64,000 bases of DNA from Cornus controversa (GCA_026545225.1 CM048849.1:27848836-27912835); one strand, 5' to 3'. Shown: positions 36,661 to 46,742, numbered from the stretch's first letter. Notes: a model not told the origin generated them from the sequence alone. Made by a program: numbers and translations.

Positions 36661-36828
36661 CTTGACATTACATTTTTTGGTGTCTATAAAATGGACTGAA
36701 TTCAATGAAACATTCACATCCAATAAAGCATTCACATCTTTACAAGCACTATCAATATCAAAATTACAACCAAAATTAGTTAAGCTTGCCTCTAAAGGGT
36801 CCTTATAACTAGGATGAATAAAAGTACC
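36661..36828 (-). pseudogene. Tail of the polyprotein after the protease, element C
   Basis: After a TAG stop at the end of the protease frame, the same frame continues with HPSYKDPLEASLTNFG and DVNALLDVNVSLNSV, a stretch seen between protease and RT in Athila-type polyproteins. It ends at a stop near 36,640 before any RT motif. Confidence 0.6.
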
Positions 36829-38376
36829 CTAATCTAGACTCTCTATTAAATTTACCTCACAAATATCCTCAGAGTCTGGTGGTTGTCGGTTTACGTTAAA
36901 AACATTAAGCTCAACTGACATATTTCCAAAAGAGAGTTTCACAACACCATTCCTACAGTTGATTAAAGCATTTGAAGTGGCTAGGAATGGACGACCTAAG
37001 ATGACAGGAATCTGGCTAGTAGGATTAGTTACAGGTTGAGTGTCTAAGACAATAAAGTCTACAGGGAAGAAGAATTTATCAACTTGAATAAGCACATCCT
37101 CAATAACACCACGAGGTACCTTAACTGAGCGATCTGCTAATTGGAGTACCACCTTTGTGGGTTTTAATTCACCAAGACCTAGTTGCTTGTAAACAGAGTA
37201 AGGCAACAAATTGACACTCGCACCCAAGTCAAGCAAAGCTTGCTCAATTTTTTGATCACCTATGGTACATAAAATTGTAGGACATCCAGGATCCTTAAAT
37301 TTAGGTGGAGTGCGATGTTGGATGATAGAGCTAACTTGCTCAGTGAGGAAGGCTTTCTTATGCACATTCAAGCCACGTTTGACCGTACACAAGTCCTTTA
37401 AGAATTTTGCATAAGAGGGAATCTGTTGAATTGCATCAAGAAATGGAATATTAATTTTGACTTGTTTAAACACTTCCATAATCTCATTATAGTGATTCCC
37501 CTTCTTAGGCTTTTGAAGTCTTTGAGGATATGGTGCAGTAGGAACAAAGTTCCTAACTGGTGGACGTATTTGAGATAGTGGGTCAAGACTAGGGACTTGA
37601 ATTTCTGTCTCAACTTCAGATGTAGTTTTATCCTCTCTTCCGCTAACATGGTCCTTTTCAATTTTCTCATTATATATAGACATTTGGACTCCATTATCAA
37701 CTTGTTTACCTGATCTTAGGGTTGTGATAGAGTGAACCTGCTCATGTGAACTAGAAGTGGACTGATCATTAATATGAAACTGGCCCTTTGGGTTAGGCAC
37801 AGGTTGACTAGGAAACTTTCCCTTCTCCCTCTCTCCTACAACAGTGGCTAATTGACCTATTTGAGTTTCTAACTTAGAAATTGACTGACTGGTCTGTTGC
37901 ATGAACTGTTGGAGAGTATCCTCTAAAGTTGGTCTTTGTTGAGGTGGGGGAACATACGGAGGGGCATTTTGGGACATGGAAGGATATGAAAATTGTGGTT
38001 GCCCTTGGGGTTGTATAGGTTGCACCCCTTGGTTGTTCCGAGGTTGGTCTTGCCTCCAAGAAAAATTAGGGTGGTTCCTCCAATTAGGATTGTATGTGTC
38101 AGAATAGGGGCTGCCAAATGGTTTCTTATATGAATTAAGTGCATTGGCTTGTTCGGCTATACACTCATGAAAAGATGCAATAGATGGACAAGTTTGTGCC
38201 GTATGAGAAGAACTTCCACACAATTGACACATCTCATTAACTGCACGAACAGAAGAATTACTTCCTTTACTCATCTCTATAGCCTCTACTTTCCTAGTTA
38301 GACTAGCTATCCTCGCACTCAAATCGGTATCCTCTTGGACCTCATAGATTCCTCCCTTTTTGGGTTCTGAGAACAT
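36829..38376 (-). CDS. Gag C-terminus plus aspartic protease, element C
   Basis: 515 open codons. A perfect CCHC knuckle lies at residues 50-63 (C50, C53, H58, C63), followed by a proline/glutamine-rich linker (about 85-150), a coiled region (150-182), the Athila signature ITTLRSGK at 217-224, and an aspartic protease with DLGASVNLLP (383-392) and VILGRPFL (458-465). DLGA in place of D-S/T-G-A is usual in this lineage. The frame is the same as the upstream gag part, separated only by a stop at 38431-38433 and 18 codons, so the first Met here is probably not the natural start. It would bind RNA and process the polyprotein. Confidence 0.85.
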   Translation of the reverse strand: MFSEPKKGGIYEVQEDTDLSARIASLTRKVEAIEMSKGSNSSVRAVNEMCQLCGSSSHTAQTCPSIASFHECIAEQANALNSYKKPFGSPYSDTYNPNWRNHPNFSWRQDQPRNNQGVQPIQPQGQPQFSYPSMSQNAPPYVPPPQQRPTLEDTLQQFMQQTSQSISKLETQIGQLATVVGEREKGKFPSQPVPNPKGQFHINDQSTSSSHEQVHSITTLRSGKQVDNGVQMSIYNEKIEKDHVSGREDKTTSEVETEIQVPSLDPLSQIRPPVRNFVPTAPYPQRLQKPKKGNHYNEIMEVFKQVKINIPFLDAIQQIPSYAKFLKDLCTVKRGLNVHKKAFLTEQVSSIIQHRTPPKFKDPGCPTILCTIGDQKIEQALLDLGASVNLLPYSVYKQLGLGELKPTKVVLQLADRSVKVPRGVIEDVLIQVDKFFFPVDFIVLDTQPVTNPTSQIPVILGRPFLATSNALINCRNGVVKLSFGNMSVELNVFNVNRQPPDSEDICEVNLIESLD

Positions 38377-38430
38377 TGATAGACCACTCCTTTCAACCCT
38401 CCCTGAGTACTCCCATTGTTGAGAGTTCTC

Positions 38431-39165
38431 TTACAATGCGTCAAGAAATTTCCATGCTTCATCCTCATTCTTAGACATAAATTCTACCCCACCTCGTGAC
38501 TCAATTAGTTGACGATTATAGGGTGACAGTCCCTCATAAAAGAATTGAACTAATTGCCACTTGGCAAAACCATGATGGGGACACTTAAGGAGAAGATCGT
38601 TAAATTTCTCCCAACATATATAAAACTCTTCACCCTCTTTTTGAATAAATTGCATGATATTTCGACGAAGGGAGTTAGTTTTGTGCATGGGAAAGAACTT
38701 GGTAAGGAATTTGGTGCATAACCCATTCCATGAATTGACAGACGCGGGTTCCAGTGAGTATAACCAAGATTTTGCTTTCTCTTTCAAAGAGAATGGAAAT
38801 AATCGCAATTTAATTGACTCCTCAGAAATATGTTGAAATTGTAGTGTGGAGCAAATCTCTAGAAATTCCTTAACATGGAGGTATGGGTCATCAGAGCTAA
38901 GACCTCTAAAAGTGGGCAGTAAATTAATTACCGCCGCCCCTATCTCAAAATGTCCCTGTTGGGTAGCAGGTAACACAATGCAAGACGGGTTTGTAATATG
39001 CACGGGAGTGTAATAGTCCTTAAGGGATTTAGTTTCAACAGGATCTGCCATCTTGGGCAAAGAAGGATCTCTAACACTATAATTTTTCACACCCTTTTGA
39101 AAAGTTCTCTCAATCTCAAGATCTAAAGGAAACAACTCTGGATTCAGTGATCGACGACCTAACAT
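38431..39165 (-). CDS. Gag N-terminal part, element C
   Basis: 244 codons from ATG 39165 (MLGRRSLNPELFPLDLEIER) to TAA at 38431. It contains the Athila gag core: GLSSDDPYLHVKEFLEICST, LRLFPFSLKEKAKSWLYSL, KFLTKFFPMHKTNSLRRNI, EEFYICWEKFNDLLLKCPHH and QLVQFFYEGLSPYNRQLIES. The gag continues in the same frame beyond the TAA (ENSQQWE), so this single stop is either a recent mutation or a read-through point. Gag forms the particle and packages element RNA. Confidence 0.88.
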   Translation of the reverse strand: MLGRRSLNPELFPLDLEIERTFQKGVKNYSVRDPSLPKMADPVETKSLKDYYTPVHITNPSCIVLPATQQGHFEIGAAVINLLPTFRGLSSDDPYLHVKEFLEICSTLQFQHISEESIKLRLFPFSLKEKAKSWLYSLEPASVNSWNGLCTKFLTKFFPMHKTNSLRRNIMQFIQKEGEEFYICWEKFNDLLLKCPHHGFAKWQLVQFFYEGLSPYNRQLIESRGGVEFMSKNEDEAWKFLDAL

Positions 39166-40361
39166 ACACTAAAATGACTCACAAAAACACCAACCAAAGA
39201 AACAAGCAAAATTTTTTTTTTTCAAATTTAATTCAAGGTTAGTGATTTCTATTTTAATTTTTTTTTATTTTTTATTTTCCTAAAGAATTATCTGGACTAG
39301 TTCCAAAATAATTCTTACCTAGTTAGACAGCTTTTACTCCCTTTTAGAGGAACTAAAGGATTACCAGTTAAGCCCCGCCAACAATACAACCAGGAAAGTT
39401 TCTAAGATAGATTGGAGGGGTCACAAACGGTCCCACTTAAAAACCAATCTCCTCAGAACTTTCCTAGACATTGTGAAGTTGGAAGGTGCTCACTGGAGTT
39501 ACCAAAAGTTAACTCTGTCCAAGAGGGTCCTATAAGCTATGTGAATCCCTATGGCCAATGTCTACTTGATTTTAAATTTAAACTAAATTTGGCTTGGGAT
39601 AGACAAATGCAAGGAGATTTTTAACCTAGTTGGGCAAGGAATTGGTGATGAAATTCAATCCTTATCTTGTTGGGGGTTTGTGCCCTTACTAAAATTTTAA
39701 TGCAAGAATGCTAAATTAAAATGCACAAACAAAACACACCATAAAAACAAAAGTAAAATAAAAAATTAAAAGTGAGTGAGTGTGTGATCTTTCTTCTTCT
39801 TTTTTTTTTTTTTAAATAGAGAGAAAAAAAATAAAATAAAATAAAAAAAATAAAAAAATAAACTTGAAGAAAGTGTGACCCTAAGGCTATTTCTAAGTTA
39901 TTCTATCCTAAAGTTCTCATGCAAAAATTATCAACCTAAAACAAAAATCTATGTTTTCCTAATCTAAGAAAATAAAAATATAAATAAACGAAAAGAAAAA
40001 AAAAATGTACTTACTTGGATTCCAAAGTAGTGCCCAAGAACATGCGAAAAAGGCAATTTTCAACAATACCACCTACAGAATTCAAGAAGTATCAGGTAAA
40101 ACAAAAACAATAAAATAAAACTAAAACTAAACTAAGAAAAATACTTATAAAAATAAAATAACTAAAACTAAAACTATAATAATAAAGAAAAAGTTTTTTT
40201 TTTTTTTTTTTTAAAAAAAACCTAGAACAAATAATTAAAATTGGAAAGATTTTTTTTTCTTTTTAAAAATAATAAAACAAAAGAAAGAAAAAAAAAACTA
40301 AATTATAACTAGTAGAAGAATTAAATCAATCGAAATTTGATTAGTTTTCTTGTTTGCAATT
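39166..40361 (-). other. Leader of element C
   Basis: About 1.2 kb between primer site and gag, with A/T runs (39,797-39,860, 40,195-40,270) and no coding signal. The part nearest gag (39,300-39,660) is less biased and reads on the plus strand as a short open frame of no recognisable type. Confidence 0.6.
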
Positions 40362-40378
40362 CCCCGGCAACGGCGCCA
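40362..40378 (-). other. Primer-binding site of element C (tRNA-Asp)
   Basis: CCCCGGCAACGGCGCCA on the plus strand equals the 3' 17 bases of plant tRNA-Asp, so the element strand carries the exact complementary primer site. It is 6 bp from the 5' LTR at 40385. Athila-lineage elements commonly use this primer. Confidence 0.93.
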
Positions 40379-40384
40379 AAAACT

Positions 40385-41781
40385 TGATGTTGTTTTAAAA
40401 TTGTTAAATAACTCGCAAGTGTACGAATCTATTAAAGTATAGTTCAGCAAGAACGAGGTCGAACCCAAGGGAATGCTTTGAGAAGAAAAACTAACACAAA
40501 TTCAAATTAATTTAAAACTAATCTAGTTTAAACAAAAGTTGATTGATTTGAGATAAATTAAACTAACATATAAATAAAATAACACTATTGAAATCAAATA
40601 AAGAAAATAACTAAGGTTTTGGATTCCACCACCATTAAATCCATGAAGTTTCTAATATTCATTTATTAATTCCCAAAGTTAGAGTAGCAATCAAGAAATC
40701 AATCTATTGCTTACTCAAGATTTAACAATAAAGCACTATGAAAAATATATTAAAAGGTAGATTTTCCTTCGCTTCACTTGTGTAAAATTCTAAGCATCTT
40801 ATGTATCCAATTTAATGAAAAACACAAGATCAAAGATTATCACTTTTAAGAAATACAAACCCAAGCTTAGATTAATTATAATACTTTCTAACTACCACAT
40901 ATACATGATATAGATGGTGAAAGAATTATAAAATAATTAATCAAAAGAAGCAAAAATCATAAGCAATTAAATCACACACATGAGAATCAATTAATGAACA
41001 AAAGAACTTCACTTCATTAATGGAGGTTTCCTCCTCAACCCTAGTTGAGGAGTTTAGTTACACATGGTAGAAGAAGAAGAAGAAAACAAAATAATAAAAG
41101 ACACAATGAATAAATAAAACCCGGATTGTCTCTGTCTTCTCTGCCTTGGCCTCCACTTCTTTTCTCCTCCCCCAAAACAGCCTCCAATTCACCTCTTTAT
41201 ACCCCAAGAGAATACATAAAGTCCTAATCCAATTAGGAGATAAAGTCCTAATCCAATTAGGAGAATATTAGGGTTTTCCCGCAGCCTAAAATAGGTAGAT
41301 TTTTCTGCTGACTTTCGACCCAAGTTTTGACCCAGTAGAAGTCCGATTCACGAAATTTACGTGAAATACAAAAGTGTCCAAAATCGAATTTCGTTCAACC
41401 CACGCGGGAATTAAGTTGAATTGACGCTCGAAAATAAGGTTTTCAGTCCACTTTATAAAACGGGATTAAAACTGGATTAAGTATAGAATTGGGCTTCAGG
41501 CCCGTAACCTCCTTAAGCAGTTGTAATTCTCTTGGACCACTTTATTGGGCTGTTTTGAGTTGAAATATGGAGTTGAATGGACCCATTAGATGTAGGCTTC
41601 ATATAACCTTCTTCGATATCATCTTTAAAAGCCCAAAATCATGGTTTTATCTGAAATAATCATTAAGGCCCTGAAAAAGATAGAAAACACAAAAACATAG
41701 TAAAATCACATATAACCTATCACTAAGAGAATAAAATATGCAAATGAAGAGGCTAGAATGCGTAACATTCAACGCTGATCA
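40385..41781 (-). repeat. 5' LTR of element C (1,397 bp)
   Basis: TGATGTTG to GCTGATCA, collinear with 33239-34635 with two differences. It is followed by CTTAT (41782-41786). A 28-bp tandem duplication (taaagtcctaatccaattaggaga) lies near 41,217-41,265 and is also in the other LTR. Confidence 0.95.
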
Positions 41782-41786
41782 CTTAT

Positions 41787-43522
41787 AATTCACTAGCTGA
41801 TTTTCAATTGCCTATTGTCACTGCACAGAATTATGAGATCAAGCCCAGTATCATTCAGATGTTACCATCCTACTTTGGGCTGACTCATGAGGATCTGTAC
41901 AAGCACTTGGATGAATTTATAAAAGTTTGCTCATTAACGAAAATTCACAACTTTTTTGAAGATGCTTTTCGGATGTGACTCTTTCCATTCTCTTTAAAGG
42001 AGAAGGCCAAGTATTGGTTCAAATCTCTACCGGTGAGTTCTATCATTACATGGACTCAAATGTAAAATGAGTTTTTGAAAAAATATTTTTCGATAGGGAG
42101 GACCAATCAATTCAGACGAGCTATCACTGTTTCTCTCAATTTGAGGGGGAAAAAATTTTTGAGACATGGGAGAGATTCAATGACCTTTTTAGGAAGTGTC
42201 CTCATCACCAAGTTCCAAAGTAGGAGTTAGTGCAGTGTTTCTATGAGGGACTAACTGAAGGTAACAGACTAATGGTAAATGCATCATATGGGGGCACTTT
42301 TATGTTAAAAAGTGAAGATGAAGCATGGACTTTGTTCGAGAATCTCAGTGACAATTCTTTGCAACACGTGTCTTCATCTCGTTCAAGCAAACCATCCAAT
42401 ACAAGGAAGGTTGATAATATTTTTGAGAGTGATTTTGCAGATGCTATGTCTACCATTGTGGATGTTGTGGCACAGAGAGTGGTGCAACTCATGGAGGCTG
42501 GTCATGTTCCTAATCAATCTTCATATCCTCATATTTTTGAGCCATATGATTTTTGCTCGAGTCCTATGTACCATGTGAATAATTGTCCTCCATTTGGGAA
42601 ATTTTTTTATTTTCCACAAGAGCAAGGAGCAGCAATTCAGCCCACTTTTCAACCTCAGAACTATGTGCCTTCACAAGCATATCAAGAACAAGTTCCTATG
42701 GCACAGAGGTATTCAGCTATTGAGGACAAGATGACAATTGTCCTAGCAAAACTTGAGAAGCTTGACTCTATTATAAAGATAGTGCAAGCTACTGCAGCAA
42801 CAGTTCAATCCACAACTCAACTGGTTCATTCTCATTCTCAATTGATTGCCAAACTGGAATCTCAGTTTGGACAACTTGTCAATGCCGTGAGTAAAAGAGA
42901 AGAGGAGAAACTACCAAGCCAACCAGTTGCCAACCCAAGAAGGGTTCATGTCCTTGACAATATTTCTTCTTTGAGCAACCCACACCATGAACAATTTCAA
43001 ACCATCACCACTCTTAGAAGTGGAGAAATAAGTGACAACAAGGTAGGGGAGAAGAAACTTGATGAAGAAGAGATGACAAAGACTCCTAAGGTTGAAATTT
43101 CTCATGAGCCTAAGGTGAAATTAAATACTTTTAATGCCATTCAACATCCTCTAGATGAGAGTGATTGTTTCTTCATGGATGACTTTGATGATTATGTTGA
43201 AGAAGTTGATCCGGTTGTTCTATCACATGATGTTGAGAAGTCCATTAAGGGGGTGAATGATTTACTTGATGTAGTGGCCATGAAAAATACTCCAACTTGG
43301 AGGATTTTGATTGAGCCATTGCCTATTATTTCTAGCACTCCTCCGATGCCATCATTAGAGTCTCCTCCACGGGTAGAATTGAAACATCTTATGTCAAAGC
43401 AAAGAGATGTGTTTTTCGAAGTCAATGAGACCATTCCGGTTACTTTGAGTTCAATACAAGGAAGTGAGGATCATATAGGAGGGACAAAGTTAAATCTCCT
43501 CAAGAGATGTGGCATTGGGTGA
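41787..43522 (+). pseudogene. Element D gag, part after the C insertion
   Basis: Continues D gag in frame: NSLADFQLPIVTAQNYEIKP, YKHLDEFIKVCSLTKIHNFF, a stop, LFPFSLKEKAKYWFKSL, then frameshifts near 42,065-42,225, then 430 open codons (42230-43522) with QCFYEGLTEGNRLMVNASYG, a coiled stretch and ITTLRSGEISDN. After the TLRSG signature the protease is missing; the reading passes straight to FMDDFDDYVEE, PLPIISSTPPMPSLESPPRV and VNETIPVTLSS, which belong just before RT in Athila polyproteins. So D lost its protease and ends before RT. Confidence 0.82.
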
Positions 43523-43800
43523 ACTTTCAATTGAAGTTGATGATGTCACCTACGGATGTTAAATTGTAAGATTTGTATGTATTTCTATCCTTTAATTTCT
43601 TTAGTTTTCTTTTAGTTTTATTTTTATTTTATTTTATTTTATTTTATTATTTTTAGTTTATGTTTTTCTTTATTTTTCTTCCATTATTAGGTGTGTTTTA
43701 ATGTGTTTTCTTTGAGTTTTTGGTGTATAAATTGCTTTCGGGGGATGTCAAGAGGTGTACCGAGGTATTTGGACTCAAAATGGGTGAAAAGAAAGGTCCC
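43523..43800 (+). other. T-rich spacer after D gag
   Basis: Contains a (ATTTT)n-like run at 43,605-43,650 and ends in a more GC-rich stretch (gtgtaccgaggtatttggactc). No coding signal. Confidence 0.5.
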
Positions 43801-43992
43801 AGTCGACCTTAGGCGATAGAGACTTTAAAAATACCCTTCCCGGTCGACCTTGGGCGATAGAGGCCTGAAGAGCACCCAGCAAGGGGATCGATCGCCCCTT
43901 TGGAGGGGGATCGATCGCCCCAATATTTTTCCATATAGACACAGCAAGCAGCCGGGCAATCGATCGCCCAGCCCTAGGGGGATCGATCGCCC
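43801..43992. repeat. Cluster of GTCGACC / ATCGATCGCCC motifs
   Basis: Two copies of gtcgaccttRggcgatagag (43,802 and 43,843) followed by four copies of ATCGATCGCCC (near 43,889, 43,910, 43,956, 43,982), two of them within ggggatcgatcgcccc, a 16-bp perfect palindrome. GC content is well above the surroundings. The open frame here encodes GDRSP-like repeats, but it is a product of the motif. It lies between the D and F fragments. Confidence 0.85.
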
Positions 43993-44004
43993 AACCCTAG
44001 AGAG

Positions 44005-44334
44005 ATGCATGATACTCAATGGGCTGGTCATCCGGGTGTTGAACGGATGCTTACACTCATTTCAAGGAAGTTCTACTGGCCAAAAATAGAAGATGACATT
44101 GAAGCCTATGTCAAGACATATCTAGTGTGCCAACTGGATAAGTTGGAGAAGAAGAAAGAGGCAAGGTTGCTGCAACTCCTACGTATTCCAGACAGACCAT
44201 GGCAGTCAATTTCCATGGATTTCATCTCTGGGTTACCCAAGGTGGAAGGTATGAGATCTATTTTCGTCGTTGTCGATAGATTCTCAAAGTATGCTGTATT
44301 TATCCCTACACCACATGCATGTCCTGCGAACATT
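44005..44334 (+). pseudogene. Chromovirus integrase, first part (element F)
   Basis: Encodes the zinc domain (HDTQWAGHPGVERM, KFYWPKIEDDIEAYVKTYLV with the first Cys of the C-x2-C pair replaced by Tyr) and the start of the catalytic core (ISMDFISGLPKVEG, first catalytic Asp at residue 72 of the open frame; VVVDRFSKYAVFIPTP). It ends at the solo LTR, and the frame resumes at 45,761. Nothing upstream of the zinc domain is present, so F is only a 3' end. Confidence 0.85.
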
Positions 44335-45755
44335 TGATAGGCGTTGAATGTTACGCATTCTAGCCTCTTAATTTATGTATTTTATTCTCTTAGTGATAGA
44401 TTATTTTGTGATTTTACTTCGTTTTAGTGTTTTCTGTATTTTCAGGGCCTTAATGATTATTTCAGTTAAAATTATGATTTTGGGCTTTTAAAGAAGACAT
44501 CCAAGATGGTTAGATGAAGCCTACATCAAAGGGATTCATTCAAATATATATTTCAACTCAAATCAGCCCAAGGAAGAGGTCCAAGAGAATTATAGCTGCT
44601 TAAGAAGGTTTTGGGCCTGAAGCCCAAATCTACGCATAATATAGTCTTAATCCTGTTTTGGAAAATGGACTTTCTGAGCCTCAAATCGACTTAATTTCTA
44701 CGTGGGTTGAACAAAATTAGATTCTGCACACTTTTGTATTTCACAAAAATTCTGTGAATCAGACTTCTAGTGGGTCAAAAGTTAGGCCGAACGTCAGCAG
44801 GAAAAACCCACCTAATTAGTGCTGCGGGAAAACCTAATTAATTCCTAATTGGATTAGGACTTTGATGTATTCTCTTGGCTATTTAAAGTGACAAATTAGG
44901 TCTGTATTAGGGAGGCTTGGCAGCAGCTTTGAAGAGCTTTTGGAATGGAGAATCATTGGAGAACAAGGCGTATCATGAGCGGCTAGTTCAGCCATCAGGG
45001 TTTTGATGTAGCCCTAACTAAACATCACTGGTTTGATTGTTCTAATTATTGGGGATTTTTATATACATGCATAGATTGTGTAATTCAAAGGATTCTTACT
45101 ATAGAATTGAGCAATAAAAATCTTGTAAATTAAGTTTCAATGATTTCTTATCTTGTCTTAGATATTTAGTTGTTGTTATTGAATTTAATCTCTCTTGTTT
45201 TCTGTGATTATGAGAGCGATTATTACACAATGGTAATCACTGAATATATTGTTAAGAACTTTGATGGATTATGCCTAGAGAAGATGAACCATACTGCACC
45301 CTAGATTAGAGTAGTTAGGCAGATGGCCCATGCCAATCGAAGATAGTCCATGCTTAGCCTTAATCATATATTATCTTCTTGACGGATGGAGGTGAGCTTA
45401 TAGCCACCGACACCACTTATGCATGATATGATTCCCCATAGTTAGTTCAATTGGCCATTGATTGTGAAGTTAGTGGTGAAATCAATTACCCTAGACTTAT
45501 CTTATATTCTCTACACTTCTTAGTTTTTCTTGCTTTTGTTCAATTGCTTCATTAGTTAATTTAGTTATAAAAATCAGCAACTTATCTCTTTTAAATTTAA
45601 TTAGAATTAGTCCTTACAATTCAACTCAATCAGACCACAGTCCTTGAGGTTTGACACCCCTTTCGATAGCCCTATTCTACAAGGAATTCATTCTATTGCG
45701 AAGTGTGGTAATTTTTAATTGATATACTTTTTGAGTCACACTCACACACGAACCA
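44335..45755 (+). mobile_element. Solo LTR of the Athila-type C family, in F integrase
   Basis: 1,421 bp, TGATAGGCGTTGAATGTT to CACGAACCA, flanked by the perfect target duplication ACATT (44330-44334 and 45756-45760). It is in the opposite orientation to the other four copies. It is the reverse complement of 11,860-13,290 over its full length. It splits the integrase core between the codons for CPANI and AAILFYKYV. Confidence 0.93.
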
Positions 45756-46700
45756 ACATTGCAGCAATACTATTTTATAAATATGTGGTGAAGTACTTTG
45801 GCTTGCCAAACGATATTGTAAGCAATCGTGACACCAAATTCACAGGGAGATTCTGGACAGTGCTATTCAATCTGATGGGGTCAGAATTGAAATTCTCTAC
45901 AGCAAATCATCCTCAAACAAATGGCCAAATAGAGAGAATGAATCAGTTGCTGGAAGAATATTTGAGGCACTATTTCACTGCAAGTCAAAAGAATTGGATT
46001 GAGTTGCTAGACACTGCGCAATTCTGTTATAATTTGCACAGGTCCTCAGCAATCGGAATGAGTCCATTTGAGTTGGCTACGGCCAAGAGCTTCGCACTTC
46101 ACAAGATGTCGCTATACAAAGAACGGGTGGCAAATGTCCTGCGACGTACAGGTTTGCACGTTCAAGACAAAAGTTATTGGAAGAGGCACAGGACAACCTT
46201 GCCAAGGCTGGCTGGCAAATGAAAAAGTATGCAGACCAACATAGACGGCCCTTGGAATTTTCAGTTGGTGGCGAGGTACTGTTAAAACTCACACCTCAGA
46301 TTTAGAAAAAGATCAGCAGCAAAACAGTTCATCGTGGCTTGATTCCCAAGTACGATGGCCCATTCGAGGTGATGAAGAAAGTTGGTAGAGTTGCATACCA
46401 ATTGATACTGCCAGATCGTTTGAAGGTACATCCTAAATTTCATGTCAGTTTCCTCAAGTCATTTCATGAGGACACTGCCAATGCTGCGAGGCAGCAAGCC
46501 AGGAGGGTGCCTCCTGTCATTAGAATGCAGTTTGACAAAGAAGTTGAGAAGATTTTGTCCCACGGAACTCAGGGACAAAGCAAAAAAAATCGTCGAACTG
46601 ATTACTTGGTGCAATGGAAGGGTGGTAATGAAGCAGATGCTAACTAGGAAAGGGATGTGACATTATGGCAGTTCGAAAAATCAGTGCAGAATTACTTAAG
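45756..46700 (+). pseudogene. Chromovirus integrase core, C-terminus and chromodomain (element F)
   Basis: Continues the core: KYFGLPNDIVSNRDTKFTGR (second Asp), ELKFSTANHPQTNGQIERMN (catalytic Glu in QIER), EEYLRHYFTASQKNWIELLD. After FELATAKSFALHK some residues are deleted and frames shift near 46,150-46,200. Then come KYADQHRRPLEFSVGGEVLL, FLKSFHEDTANAARQQA and a chromodomain (RTDYLVQWKGGNEADAN ... ERDVTLWQFEKSV). Stops at 46,303 and 46,645 both replace expected Trp codons (TGG to TAG). Chromodomains guide such integrases to chromatin. Confidence 0.87.
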
Positions 46701-46730
46701 TAAGCTCCTGATGAGGACATTAGACTTCTC

Positions 46731-46742
46731 TGGTGGGGGAGG
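46731..46742 (+). other. Polypurine tract of element F
   Basis: tggtgggggagg, about 30 bp after the coding end and directly before the presumed LTR start. Position and composition fit the plus-strand primer of Ty3 elements. Confidence 0.75.

Larger units (their letters stand above)
33239..41781 (-). mobile_element. Element C: complete, young, gag-protease-only Athila-like retrotransposon
   Basis: 8,543 bp in D's gag, flanked by a perfect target duplication CTTAT (33234-33238 and 41782-41786). Order on the minus strand: 5' LTR, tRNA-Asp primer site, AT-rich leader, gag with one internal stop, aspartic protease, a non-coding region, polypurine tract, 3' LTR. The two 1,397-bp LTRs differ at two sites that I can see. 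RT, RNase H and integrase are absent, so it must depend on enzymes of a related element. Confidence 0.93.

Noticed and set aside
43850-44089. Open frame with repeated GDRSP peptides
   Set aside because: The repeats come directly from the ATCGATCGCCC DNA motif; the opposite strand is equally open, and no start context or family supports a protein.
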